This document shows, in pieces, positions 1 through 7,502 of a DNA stretch of 39,678 bases. The stretch's first letter is position 1, and every line of letters starts with the position of its first letter. The stretch is taken from assembly GCA_903862715.1 (NCBI GenBank), contig CAIOYY010000044.1, positions 1-39,678 of the forward strand. The letters are read 5' to 3'. The DNA is from an uncultured Alphaproteobacteria bacterium (lineage in GTDB: Bacteria; Pseudomonadota; Alphaproteobacteria; Micropepsales; Micropepsaceae). A program made the position numbers and the translations under genes. Under the pieces are notes generated by a model that saw nothing but the letters and a program-made list of their open reading frames with translations, did no database searches and was not told where the DNA came from.

Positions 1-105
1 GGAATCGGCGGGCTGCGCCGAAGCCAGGCCCGTCATCGTGAACATTGCTGCTGCCGCGGCTGCGCCGAACCCTGTTTTGCGAAAAATGCCCGTCTTGCTA
101 CCCAT
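1..105 (-). CDS. Secreted protein, N-terminal fragment (runs off window edge)
   Basis: The first 35 codons of a minus-strand gene whose remainder lies outside the window. They encode a classical signal peptide: a basic start (MGSKTGIFRK), an Ala-rich hydrophobic core and a likely signal peptidase I site ending in LASA before QPADS. The ATG at 105-103 follows a good ribosome-binding site (GGGGAGA, 5 nt upstream). The mature part is not visible, so the protein is exported but its family cannot be told. Confidence 0.6.
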   Translation of the reverse strand, partial: MGSKTGIFRKTGFGAAAAAAMFTMTGLASAQPADS

Positions 106-201
106 GAGTGTCTCCCCTGATTTTCCCTGAGGTCAAGCCTAGTCCAGCCGCGGGCGCTGCGCCACCGCCGGATGTTGCGCGACACAAGGGAGGGAGGGCG
201 T

Positions 202-1368
202 CTATTTCGGTCTGAAGGTGATGGTGAACATCGCGCCCTTGCCGTCCGGGCGGTTGCCCGCATGCAGCGCGCCGCCAAGCTTCTGAATGAGCGAGTGCAC
301 GACTTTCAGCCCCAGACCTTTGCTTTTGTCGGGCTGGAAATCGGCGGGCAGGCCCGCGCCTTCATCGCTGACGCGCAGCTGGAAACTTCCGTCTTCGCCC
401 CGGCCGCAGGTGATCTTGGCGCGCTTGCCGTCGTATTTGGCGGCATTGGTGACCAGTTCATTGACGATCAGGCCGAGCGAGACGATCTGGTCGGTGGGAA
501 GCTCATATTCCTCGCCGTCGACTTCGATGGCGAAGTCACCCAGCACGCCCGACAATTCCTTGCAGAGCCGTTGCATGTAAGCGAGGCAGGGCGTGTTCGG
601 AAGCACATCGCTCGAATAGAAATGGCGATGTACACTGGCGACAGCGGCAACCCGCGCCGCCGCGACATCGAGCGCCTTTGCGGCTTCGTCGTTTTTCGCC
701 ATCCGTCCCTGCATCTGCAGAATGCTGGACACGAATTGCAGGCTGTTCATCACACGATGGTCGATTTCCTTCGCCATCATTTCCGCACGCTTCAGCGCGT
801 TGTCCTTGTCGGAAAGAATCTGGGTCAGGTCGGCGACCGAATTGCGCGCTGCGAGGCGCAATTCCATTTGGTCCATGACAATGGCCGCAAGGTCTTCCAG
901 ATAGCGGATCTGTTCTTCCGTTACCGCACGCGGTTCACGGTCAATGACGCAAAGCGTTCCGAGATTGTGCCCGTCATGCGTGCGCAGCGGCACCGCCATG
1001 TAAAACCGCAAGCCGAATTCCCCGGCCACCAGCGGGTTCGCCAGAGAACGTATGTCTTCGCGTGCGTCGGCGAGAATATAGGGCGTGTCATCCAGAATGG
1101 CCGATGCGCACAGTCCCGGATCGCGTCCGATCTGCCGCACGTCCAGTCCATGATGCGATTTGAACCAGATGCGGTCATGATCAACCAGTGAGATGATGGA
1201 GATCGGCACGGCAAAAATCTTCGCCGCGAGCGCGGTGATGCGATCGAATGCGCCATCGGGCGGCGTGTCTAGAATGTCATAGCGGCGGACAGCGGAAAGC
1301 CTCTCGGCTTCGCGTTCGGGCGTAAGTACAGACGTGGGAGATTGCAAAGGGGCGCGGTCCTCTATCAT
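202..1368 (-). CDS. GAF-domain sensor histidine kinase, HWE/HisKA_2 type
   Basis: A 388-residue cytoplasmic sensor kinase without membrane segments. Residues about 40-170 form a GAF domain (LVDHDRIWFKS, GTLCVIDREP) that probably binds a small ligand or chromophore. A short coiled coil (about 172-198) leads to a HisKA_2-type dimerisation helix with the phospho-acceptor H204 in EIDHRVMNSLQ. The HATPase domain has its N box at LIVNELVTNAAKY (N303), G1 at SDEGAGLP (D335) and G2 at SKGLGLKVV. Kinases of this architecture are abundant in Alphaproteobacteria, where several feed the PhyR/EcfG general stress pathway. No response regulator is adjacent, so the partner is unknown. The gene lies between a secreted-protein gene and a divergent DUF2272 gene. 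Confidence 0.9.
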   Translation of the reverse strand: MIEDRAPLQSPTSVLTPEREAERLSAVRRYDILDTPPDGAFDRITALAAKIFAVPISIISLVDHDRIWFKSHHGLDVRQIGRDPGLCASAILDDTPYILADAREDIRSLANPLVAGEFGLRFYMAVPLRTHDGHNLGTLCVIDREPRAVTEEQIRYLEDLAAIVMDQMELRLAARNSVADLTQILSDKDNALKRAEMMAKEIDHRVMNSLQFVSSILQMQGRMAKNDEAAKALDVAAARVAAVASVHRHFYSSDVLPNTPCLAYMQRLCKELSGVLGDFAIEVDGEEYELPTDQIVSLGLIVNELVTNAAKYDGKRAKITCGRGEDGSFQLRVSDEGAGLPADFQPDKSKGLGLKVVHSLIQKLGGALHAGNRPDGKGAMFTITFRPK

Positions 1369-1543
1369 TTCATAATAGCGGCATCGCTAGCCCCGATGCG
1401 GGACGGACCATCGGCGTATTCGGCCCAAATAGCAAGTTAAGGGTTCCTGGGGACCGTCCGATTTACGCCCTCGTGATGGGAGAGGCGGCTCGTCAGCTAG
1501 CCAAATCACGCTAAAGTAAGGGCGCGGCGAATGGGGTGGTGCT

Positions 1544-2614
1544 TTGAAATCGTTTGGAATCTGGCTCGCCTTGGCGGTCTTTGCCGTGACGCCTGCCTTT
1601 GCGCAGGACGCGGCCTATGCCCGTTTGCCTGCGGCGGTGTTTGATGTCACGCCGCCCTCCGCTTTTGTAAGCGGCGGGCTTGGAACCCTGTCCGGCAACG
1701 GTCGCGCTTGCCGGGAGCTTGCCACAAGCGAAACGCGCCGGCGCATCGTCGATATCGCCGTGCAGGAATGGGGTTATTTCGGTTTTCCGATCGTGGACCG
1801 TTCAAATGTCGCACGGCGTTTTTTCCCCGCCGGGATCGTCCATGACGATGCCAATCCGGAATACACCGCACCGCAGATCGTGCGCGCCTTTCCCCGGCTC
1901 GGCACCTTCGAGGACTCCGAGGATGTGGCGACCACCATCGCCGGCTACTGGGCGGTGACGCCGGAAGGCGGGCCCATTCTCTCCGAGCAGAACCGCGCCT
2001 GGGCCGGGCCCGGCGGCAACGATGTGACATGGATAAGGCCCTGGTCGGCGGCCTTCATTTCCTGGGTGATGTGCGAAGCGGGGCTTGGAAAGGCGGAACA
2101 GTTTCGCCGCGCCGTCGCGCATCATTCCTATATCGATCAGGCCATCCGCGCCCGTGACGGCGAAGCGGGCGAGGCGGCTTTCATCGCCCATGATCCGGGC
2201 GAGGAGGAGATTTCTCCCGGCGATCTGCTCTGCAATGGGCGGGCGTCGCTGAACTACCGCACCCTCGCGGACCGCCGCCGAAATATGGGCGAGGGCATGC
2301 GCTCGCATTGCGATATCGTCGTGAAGGTCGATGCCCCCGGACGGCGCATCTTCGTGATCGGCGGCAATGTCTATCGCTCGGCGAGTATGACGATTCTTCC
2401 GGCCGTTGCGGAGGAAGGAAAACCGCTGCGTCCCGCCGATGAAGATTACGTCAATGGCACGCGCAATGTGTTCGCCCATCTGAAATTGCGCGCCCCGTCC
2501 ATCGAAGCCGATGCACTCGACAGCAGCGCGACGATTCGGCATCTCGCCTGCGTCGTGCGGTTCGAGTCCGATGATGGTGATGCCCCGCGTTTTGTGCCGG
2601 GCACCGGCTGCTAG
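1544..2614 (+). CDS. Secreted DUF2272-family protein
   Basis: A 356-residue exported protein. Translation probably starts at TTG 1544, because the signal peptide begins exactly there (MKSFGIWLALAVF, cleavage near AFA-QD at residue 20) and a G-rich site lies just upstream. Features typical of DUF2272 are QEWGYFG (74-80), the RPWSAAFISWVMCEAG block (165-180), H193/H194-S-Y and a terminal SHCDIVV...GGNV segment (255-275). The family resembles NlpC/P60- or CHAP-like folds, so a cell-wall hydrolase role is possible but unproven. Cysteines at 177, 230 and 256 could be catalytic or disulfide-forming. It converges on the next gene with only 7 bp between stops. Confidence 0.75.
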   Translation: MKSFGIWLALAVFAVTPAFAQDAAYARLPAAVFDVTPPSAFVSGGLGTLSGNGRACRELATSETRRRIVDIAVQEWGYFGFPIVDRSNVARRFFPAGIVHDDANPEYTAPQIVRAFPRLGTFEDSEDVATTIAGYWAVTPEGGPILSEQNRAWAGPGGNDVTWIRPWSAAFISWVMCEAGLGKAEQFRRAVAHHSYIDQAIRARDGEAGEAAFIAHDPGEEEISPGDLLCNGRASLNYRTLADRRRNMGEGMRSHCDIVVKVDAPGRRIFVIGGNVYRSASMTILPAVAEEGKPLRPADEDYVNGTRNVFAHLKLRAPSIEADALDSSATIRHLACVVRFESDDGDAPRFVPGTGC

Positions 2615-2621
2615 GCGCCGT

Positions 2622-3671
2622 TCAGAAATTAGGCCTCAGCATCGCGCGCGCGCGGTCCACGATCGGCCTCGGCGTCGCATAGACTTCCGCGATGAGCTGC
2701 TGCGCTTCTTCGCCCGTCATCGGAACGATTTCCAATCGCGCCTGGTGGGCGTCGGCCAGGAACTCCGGATCGCGCATCGTGTCCTCAAAGGCTTGCCGCA
2801 GGGCTGCGGCCCGGTCAGCGGGGAGGTTCGGTGGCGCGATGAACGGACGTCCGACCGCGCCCCGCGCAAAAATCATCCGGAAGAGCTGTCGGTCTTCCTC
2901 GGTTTTGGCGAGGTCCATGATCCAGGGAACGCCCATGGCGGTAAGATCGGGATGGGGCGCGCGCGAAAGCTGGATGAGAATCTTCACCTTGCCCTCGTCG
3001 AGCCAGCGCTGATTGGTGGCGATGAGGCTCGCCCATGACCAGCCGCAGCGCCCATCGACTTCGCCGCGCTCCATGGCGAACAGCAAATCCGCGCCGCCCG
3101 GATAGCCGCTGACGATACGGAATTTAGCGCCCAGCACGCCATCGAGAATGCGTGGGAAGACATCCGGGTCTCCGCCCGCGCCGACGCCGCCCACGATCAA
3201 TTCCTTTTCATAAAGATCGGAGAATTCGTCTATCCCCGCGCGTTCCCACGCGGCGCAGACGCTGACCTCGTCGGTGGTGCTGCCGATCCAGGTAAATTTT
3301 GTTGCCTCGAACAACAGCGTGTTCGGCGGCGCGATGCCGACCAGCGGTTCGAACGGAATGCCCCGCGCAATCACGCCGATCACGGTGCCGTCCTGCGGCG
3401 CGACATTATAAAGCCAATTGGTGAGTTTAAGGCTGCCCGCGCCTTCCATGTTCAACGGAACGACGGTGGGATGTCCGGGAATATGTTTGCCGATGTGGCG
3501 CGCGACGAGGCGCATATGCGCATCGTAGCCCGAGCCGACCGTAAAGCCGTTGTAAATCTCCAGGACATTGCCGCGATAAAATTCTTCCACGGTTTGCGCG
3601 CGTGCCTCCGCGCAGGCAAGCAACCCTGCCAATGCGAAGCAAAGGAAATTCGCGAATCCGGTCATCTTCAT
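2622..3671 (-). CDS. Bug/TctC-family periplasmic solute-binding protein
   Basis: A 349-residue periplasmic binding protein of the tripartite tricarboxylate transporter (Bug) family, which captures carboxylates and similar small acids. The start at 3671 is chosen because AGGAG lies 9 nt upstream and a signal peptide follows (cleavage near ARA-QTV, residue 25); a longer in-frame extension has no coding character. Family features are an N-terminal strand plus glycine loop (NGFTVGSGYD), then IPGHPTVVPLNMEGAGS and WLYNVAPQDGTVIG. No TctA or TctB membrane subunit is nearby, as is common for Bug proteins. The ligand cannot be predicted from sequence. Confidence 0.87.
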   Translation of the reverse strand: MKMTGFANFLCFALAGLLACAEARAQTVEEFYRGNVLEIYNGFTVGSGYDAHMRLVARHIGKHIPGHPTVVPLNMEGAGSLKLTNWLYNVAPQDGTVIGVIARGIPFEPLVGIAPPNTLLFEATKFTWIGSTTDEVSVCAAWERAGIDEFSDLYEKELIVGGVGAGGDPDVFPRILDGVLGAKFRIVSGYPGGADLLFAMERGEVDGRCGWSWASLIATNQRWLDEGKVKILIQLSRAPHPDLTAMGVPWIMDLAKTEEDRQLFRMIFARGAVGRPFIAPPNLPADRAAALRQAFEDTMRDPEFLADAHQARLEIVPMTGEEAQQLIAEVYATPRPIVDRARAMLRPNF

Positions 3672-3854
3672 GCACGGCACTCCTGACATTTCCCGATGGA
3701 TCGTGTTTTCCGGTCCCCATCTATGCGTGGGAGTGTAACACCGGCGGGGGAAGATGAAACAGGGCCTGTTCCTGCACAGCCATGCCGGGAATTTTACAGA
3801 GAATTTTCCGCAAGGCCGCCTTCCTACCGGGCGCAAAGAAGGCTAGGGAGAGCC

Positions 3855-4727
3855 ATGCAAACGCTTCTTCTCGTATTGTTTATCACCTTCCTCGTCACGC
3901 TGCTCCTGCATTTGCGGGCCATGGGGAAGTTCGAGCGCAATGTCCGTACCGCAATGCAATATGTTCGCTTTTCGAACGGACCGGACAATGATGAAGGCGT
4001 GAACCGCGCCGCACTGCCCGAGATCGTGCGCGCCTTCGCGGCGAAGTCTGGCGTTCCCGATACCGGGGGCGCCATCAGTGCCTCCTTTCATCAGCTTGCG
4101 GAAATGCGGATGAATCCCGGAGACGAGTGGATGAATCTCCGCGCTGAACAGATGATGGGCACCGAAAAAATCGGCTTCGTCTGGTATGCCGCGCAGAAGC
4201 GCGCAGGTCTCACGACGATGCGGGTCATGGATGCCTATGTCGGTGGCGATGGCATGTTGAGCATTCGCCTTCTCGGCTCCATACCGCTTGCCGATATGCG
4301 CGGTGTCGTCACCGATCAGGCAGAGCTGATGCGCTATCTCGCGGAGCTGCCCTGGGCGCCAGATGCGATTTTGTACAACCCGCATTTGCGCTGGCGTCAG
4401 GTGGAAGAAAATATCGTCGAAGTGGAAGCAGGCGAGGGTGCGACACTCGCACGCGTTCAATTTCATTTCGATGCAGCGGGCGACATCGTGGAGATGCACG
4501 CCGACGAGCGCGGACGCAGCGAAGGCTTTCAGATCGTCAAACGTCCCTGGCGCGGCTATTATTCCGCTTACAAAACCATCGAAGGGGAGTTTGCCGGGGC
4601 GACGGGCTTTCGGCGCATTCCCACCAAGGCGGAAGTCGGCTGGATACTGGATGCGGGTTATTTCGCCTATTGGCGCGGCCAGATCGCCACTTACGCTCTG
4701 GAATATGCACAGCCCCGCCCGCGATAA
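3855..4727 (+). CDS. DUF6544-like membrane-anchored protein
   Basis: A 290-residue protein with one N-terminal membrane helix (residues 2-20, TLLLVLFITFLVTLLL) followed by a soluble beta-rich domain. The start at 3855 is supported by AGGGAG 5 nt upstream and by the helix starting there; an upstream in-frame extension runs through the divergent promoter region. Recognisable family blocks are GFVWYAAQKRAG, the VMDAYVGGDGMLSI strand, PLADMRG, AELMRYLAELPWAPDAIL and the C-terminal PTKAEVGW. These match my recollection of DUF6544/DUF6920-type proteins, of unknown function. It is divergent from the TctC-type gene, sharing a 183-bp intergenic region. Confidence 0.65.
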   Translation: MQTLLLVLFITFLVTLLLHLRAMGKFERNVRTAMQYVRFSNGPDNDEGVNRAALPEIVRAFAAKSGVPDTGGAISASFHQLAEMRMNPGDEWMNLRAEQMMGTEKIGFVWYAAQKRAGLTTMRVMDAYVGGDGMLSIRLLGSIPLADMRGVVTDQAELMRYLAELPWAPDAILYNPHLRWRQVEENIVEVEAGEGATLARVQFHFDAAGDIVEMHADERGRSEGFQIVKRPWRGYYSAYKTIEGEFAGATGFRRIPTKAEVGWILDAGYFAYWRGQIATYALEYAQPRPR

Positions 4728-4835
4728 CCCGCGTCGTTAATCGCCGGCGTCGCTAACAAATCCTGTTCACTGCCTAAAAACGCCGCACCGCATGCGACGG
4801 TTTTCATTTTTTTGGCGCCATTACGGGTTCCCACT

Positions 4836-4897
4836 CAACCGAATGTTAATGCGCCTGTCCCATTATCAACTGAATGTTAATGCGCCTGTACCATTAT
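4836..4897 (+). repeat. 31-bp tandem repeat with internal dyad (candidate operator pair)
   Basis: Two head-to-tail copies of a 31-bp unit, 4836-4866 and 4867-4897, match at 29 of 31 positions. Each unit contains an inverted repeat TAATG-N9-CATTA (4847-4865 and 4878-4896). The array lies 57 bp before the preferred start of the MASE1 kinase gene. Regularly spaced dyads in a 5' region suggest paired binding sites for a dimeric regulator. It would be translated only if the gene began at an upstream codon, and the resulting peptide has no domain character. Confidence 0.65.
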
Positions 4898-4953
4898 ACG
4901 TCAGGTACGGCGATGTTTCGCGTTTTCACGCGGGGCAATGCGTGGGGGAAAAT

Positions 4954-6672
4954 TTGTCTTTTTCAACACTCAGAACAAAGTTTTCCGTAGCGCCGTTTAC
5001 GCTGGCGGTGGCGACGTTCGGTGTTTTCTTCGGCGTTCTCGCCTGTGTCGAGCTTGCAGACCGGACCAACGGCATCACGTCGATCTGGCTGTCGAATGCT
5101 ATTCTTCTGGCGATCTTGCTGAACGCGTCCAGCCGCTCCTGGCCCGCACTGGTGATCGCCGGCTATTGCGCCAATGTCGCGGCCTATCTGGTTCTCGGCG
5201 ATACCTACATGCACGCCATCGTGCTTTCCTTTGCGAATTCGAGCGAAGTGCTGCTGGTGGCCGTGCCCTTGCGCAAGCTGGCTCTCGACCGGCGTCTGAC
5301 ACGGCCCATATCGGTGGCGCTGCTCTGCGCGCTCACCTGCGGCCCGGCGGTCGGTTTTTCCGCCCTGATCGGCGCAGGCTTTGTCACCTACGCCTATGGC
5401 GGCAATTTCTACGACACCTATTTCACCTGGTATCTGGCCGATGTGCTGTCGCTCATTACAGCGACGCCGGTGCTCGCGGCCTTCCGCTTCCGCGAACTCG
5501 TGAATGCCGTACGCGGCAAGAAGTTTGTGGTGAACCTCGGCCTGCTGGTCCTTTGTTTTATGGCCATCGTCCATATTTTCTTTTTCGCGCAATTCCCGCT
5601 GCTGTTTCTCGTCTTCCCGCCCACCCTCATTCTGACCTTCCGCTTCGGCTTCCCCGGCGGCGCATTGGCGTTGCTGATGGCAGCGATCTGTTCCATTTCG
5701 GCGACGGCGTTGGGATATAGCCCGTTCATGCTCGTGGGCGAGACATTCCATGAGCAGCTTCTGCTGGTGCAGTGCTATCTGGCGATCGTCAACTTCACGA
5801 TTTTGCAGACTGCGGCGAGCCTTGCCGTGCGCCGCAAAGTGGAGCTCGAACTCATGCGCCTTGGCGCGGCTCACAAGCGCGCCAAGGAAAAGGCAGAAAT
5901 CGCGCGCATCCTCGCCGAAGAAGCCAACCGCGCGAAATCGACCTTCCTCGCCAGCATGAGCCACGAGCTGCGCACGCCGCTGAACGCGATTATCGGTTTT
6001 TCCGAGATCATGAAAACCGAAACCTTCGGTCCGATGGGAAAACCCATCTACACCGAATATGCCGCCGACATTCACATGAGCGGACAGCATCTCTTGTCGC
6101 TGGTGAACGACGTTCTCGAACTCTCGCGCATCGTGTCGGGCAAGGTCGAACTCGAAAACAGCACCTTCGATCTGCTTGAAGTGCTGCATGAGGGCATCGC
6201 GATCCTGAGCCCGCAGGCCTCGTCGTTCGGCGTCAACCTCATCTACGATCTGGGCGAGGAGCCTCTGATGCTGCTCGCCGACCGCCGCCGCGTGCTGCAG
6301 ATTTTCATCAACCTTCTGTCCAACGCCGTAAAGTTCACGCCCGCGGGCGGGAAGGTGCAGATCTGGACCGAGCGCGACCAGACCGGAACGCGGTTTGCCG
6401 TGGCGGACGAGGGCATCGGAATCGCCGAGGCCGATCTGCCCAAAGTGCTGTCCTATTTCGGGCAGGCCGATGGCTGGACGACGCGGCGCAATCAGGGCCA
6501 TGGCCTTGGCCTGCCGATTTCGAAACAGCTTGCGGAACTGCATGGCGGCAACCTGTTGATTACCAGCGCGGTCCAGCGCGGCACGACCGTCACCATCCAG
6601 CTGCCGGCCTCCTGCAGCCTCGCCTCCGAGGTCGGGAACCGGGCCCGGCGCCCCCGCGCCGCCGTCGCTTAA
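4954..6672 (+). CDS. MASE1-domain sensor histidine kinase
   Basis: A membrane-bound sensor kinase of about 572 residues. The N-terminal 290 residues are a multi-helix MASE1-type integral sensory domain (ITSIWLSNAILLAILL, YLADVLSLITATPVLAAF). A short coiled coil follows, then a HisKA domain with the acceptor histidine in FLASMSHELRTPLNAIIGF, and a HATPase domain with N box NLLSNAVKF, G1 DEGIGIAE and G2 GHGLGLPISK. The open frame extends back to 4792, but the upstream part crosses the tandem repeat and lacks domain features. TTG 4954 (GGGGGA 5 nt upstream) or GTG 4942 are the best starts. No receiver domain and no adjacent response regulator are seen. The signal sensed is unknown. Confidence 0.87.
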   Translation: MSFSTLRTKFSVAPFTLAVATFGVFFGVLACVELADRTNGITSIWLSNAILLAILLNASSRSWPALVIAGYCANVAAYLVLGDTYMHAIVLSFANSSEVLLVAVPLRKLALDRRLTRPISVALLCALTCGPAVGFSALIGAGFVTYAYGGNFYDTYFTWYLADVLSLITATPVLAAFRFRELVNAVRGKKFVVNLGLLVLCFMAIVHIFFFAQFPLLFLVFPPTLILTFRFGFPGGALALLMAAICSISATALGYSPFMLVGETFHEQLLLVQCYLAIVNFTILQTAASLAVRRKVELELMRLGAAHKRAKEKAEIARILAEEANRAKSTFLASMSHELRTPLNAIIGFSEIMKTETFGPMGKPIYTEYAADIHMSGQHLLSLVNDVLELSRIVSGKVELENSTFDLLEVLHEGIAILSPQASSFGVNLIYDLGEEPLMLLADRRRVLQIFINLLSNAVKFTPAGGKVQIWTERDQTGTRFAVADEGIGIAEADLPKVLSYFGQADGWTTRRNQGHGLGLPISKQLAELHGGNLLITSAVQRGTTVTIQLPASCSLASEVGNRARRPRAAVA

Positions 6673-6747
6673 GAATGGCCTGACCGGGATAGGCTTTTCC
6701 GCGCCTTGAAGCCCTCCGTCCAACCGTGTATCCAGCCCTTCTGCAGC

Positions 6748-6824
<77 letters not shown>

Positions 6825-6847
6825 TTTACGAACGCCGGAGACGACCC

Positions 6848-7153
6848 ATGCTCGCCCGCATTTACAGACCGACCCGCAACGCCATGCAGTCGGGCAAGGC
6901 GCGTACGAAGAAATGGGTTCTCGAGTTCGAACCCCAATCGCCGCGCGGGATTGAGCCCCTGATGGGCTGGACCAGCTCGGACGACATGCGTCAGCAGCTG
7001 AGCCTCGATTTCGATACCAAGGAAGAGGCCGTGGCCTACGCCGAAAAGAACGCCATTCCCTTTCAGGTGTTCGAGCCGCATTCCGCCACCCCTAAGGCGA
7101 AGACCTATTCCGACAATTTCCGTTACGACCGCAAAGTCCCCTGGTCGCATTGA
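6848..7153 (+). CDS. NDUFS4-like respiratory complex I accessory subunit
   Basis: A 101-residue protein of the ETC complex I subunit (NDUFS4/18-kDa) family, an accessory subunit shared by mitochondria and Alphaproteobacteria. Diagnostic segments are the N-terminal ARIYRPTRNAMQSG, KKWVLEFEP, the PLMGWTSSDDM block and the C-terminal PKAKTYSDNFRYDRKVPWSH. Small size, absence of membrane helices and a basic C terminus fit a peripheral matrix-side or cytoplasmic-arm subunit. It begins 23 bp after tRNA-Pro and may be transcribed with it. The nuo operon itself is not in the window. Confidence 0.93.
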   Translation: MLARIYRPTRNAMQSGKARTKKWVLEFEPQSPRGIEPLMGWTSSDDMRQQLSLDFDTKEEAVAYAEKNAIPFQVFEPHSATPKAKTYSDNFRYDRKVPWSH

Positions 7154-7168
7154 CCCCTGCGGTCGTCA

Positions 7169-7189
7169 TGGCCGGACTTGATCCGGCCA
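7169..7189. repeat. REP-like palindromic element (MAGLDPA type)
   Basis: An 8-bp perfect inverted repeat, TGGCCGGA-CTTGA-TCCGGCCA, preceded by GTCA. When read through it gives the VMAGLDPATH peptide known from dispersed palindromic repeats in many alphaproteobacterial genomes. It lies between the NDUFS4-like gene and tRNA-Arg. A related copy lies at 26473-26504. Confidence 0.7.
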
Positions 7190-7293
7190 CCCATCCGCCG
7201 AGCGTCCGCGAGGCGATGAAGGGATACTACCGGCAGTTTTCCCCCGGCGCCTTCGCCTGTATTCTGGCGCCCGCGAAGCAGTGTCGCCATAAC

Positions 7294-7370
7294 GGTCCCG
7301 TAGCTCAGCTGGATAGAGCAACAGCCTTCTAAGCTGTGGGTCAGAGGTTCAAGTCCTCTCGGGATCGCCA
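7294..7370 (+). tRNA. tRNA-Arg(UCU)
   Basis: A complete 77-nt cloverleaf: acceptor GGTCCCG/CGGGATC (one G-T pair), D arm GCTC...GAGC, anticodon stem ACAGC/GCTGT with loop CTTCTAA (anticodon TCT), T arm AGAGG-TTCAAGT-CCTCT, discriminator G and an encoded CCA. A short T run (TTTTCTC) follows immediately. Confidence 0.97.
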
Positions 7371-7486
7371 TTTTCTCGCGCCGCGCCGGGCCGCGCGCCC
7401 AACTGGATCACCTCACAATACTGCACTAGTCTCCGGCCGCTTGGGGAGCACCTGGCGAGCGGTCGCTGGACGGGTACAGAAAAAAC

Positions 7487-7497
7487 AAACGGGGAGA
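7487..7497 (+). promoter_or_regulatory. AAACGGGGAGA leader / ribosome-binding site
   Basis: This 11-mer sits 5 nt before the ATG of the amidohydrolase-fold gene. The same 11-mer precedes the ornithine-cyclodeaminase-family gene and the cupin gene, and a 9/11 variant (31254-31264) precedes the isochorismatase-fold gene. Confidence 0.6.
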
Positions 7498-7502
7498 GTA
7501 AT

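Noticed and set aside
4731-4756. Imperfect repeat GCGTCGTTAA/GCGTCGCTAA before the kinase gene
   Set aside because: Only 10 bp with one mismatch and no dyad; it could be chance in GC-rich DNA and is separate from the strong 31-bp repeat.
4963-6723. 586-codon open frame on the minus strand
   Set aside because: It is antisense to the MASE1 histidine kinase, rich in His/Gln/Arg low-complexity sequence and has no domains; it is a shadow of high-GC codon bias.
7151-7332. Short plus-strand frame encoding VVMAGLDPATHPP
   Set aside because: The peptide is the translated signature of the palindromic repeat and runs into tRNA-Arg.
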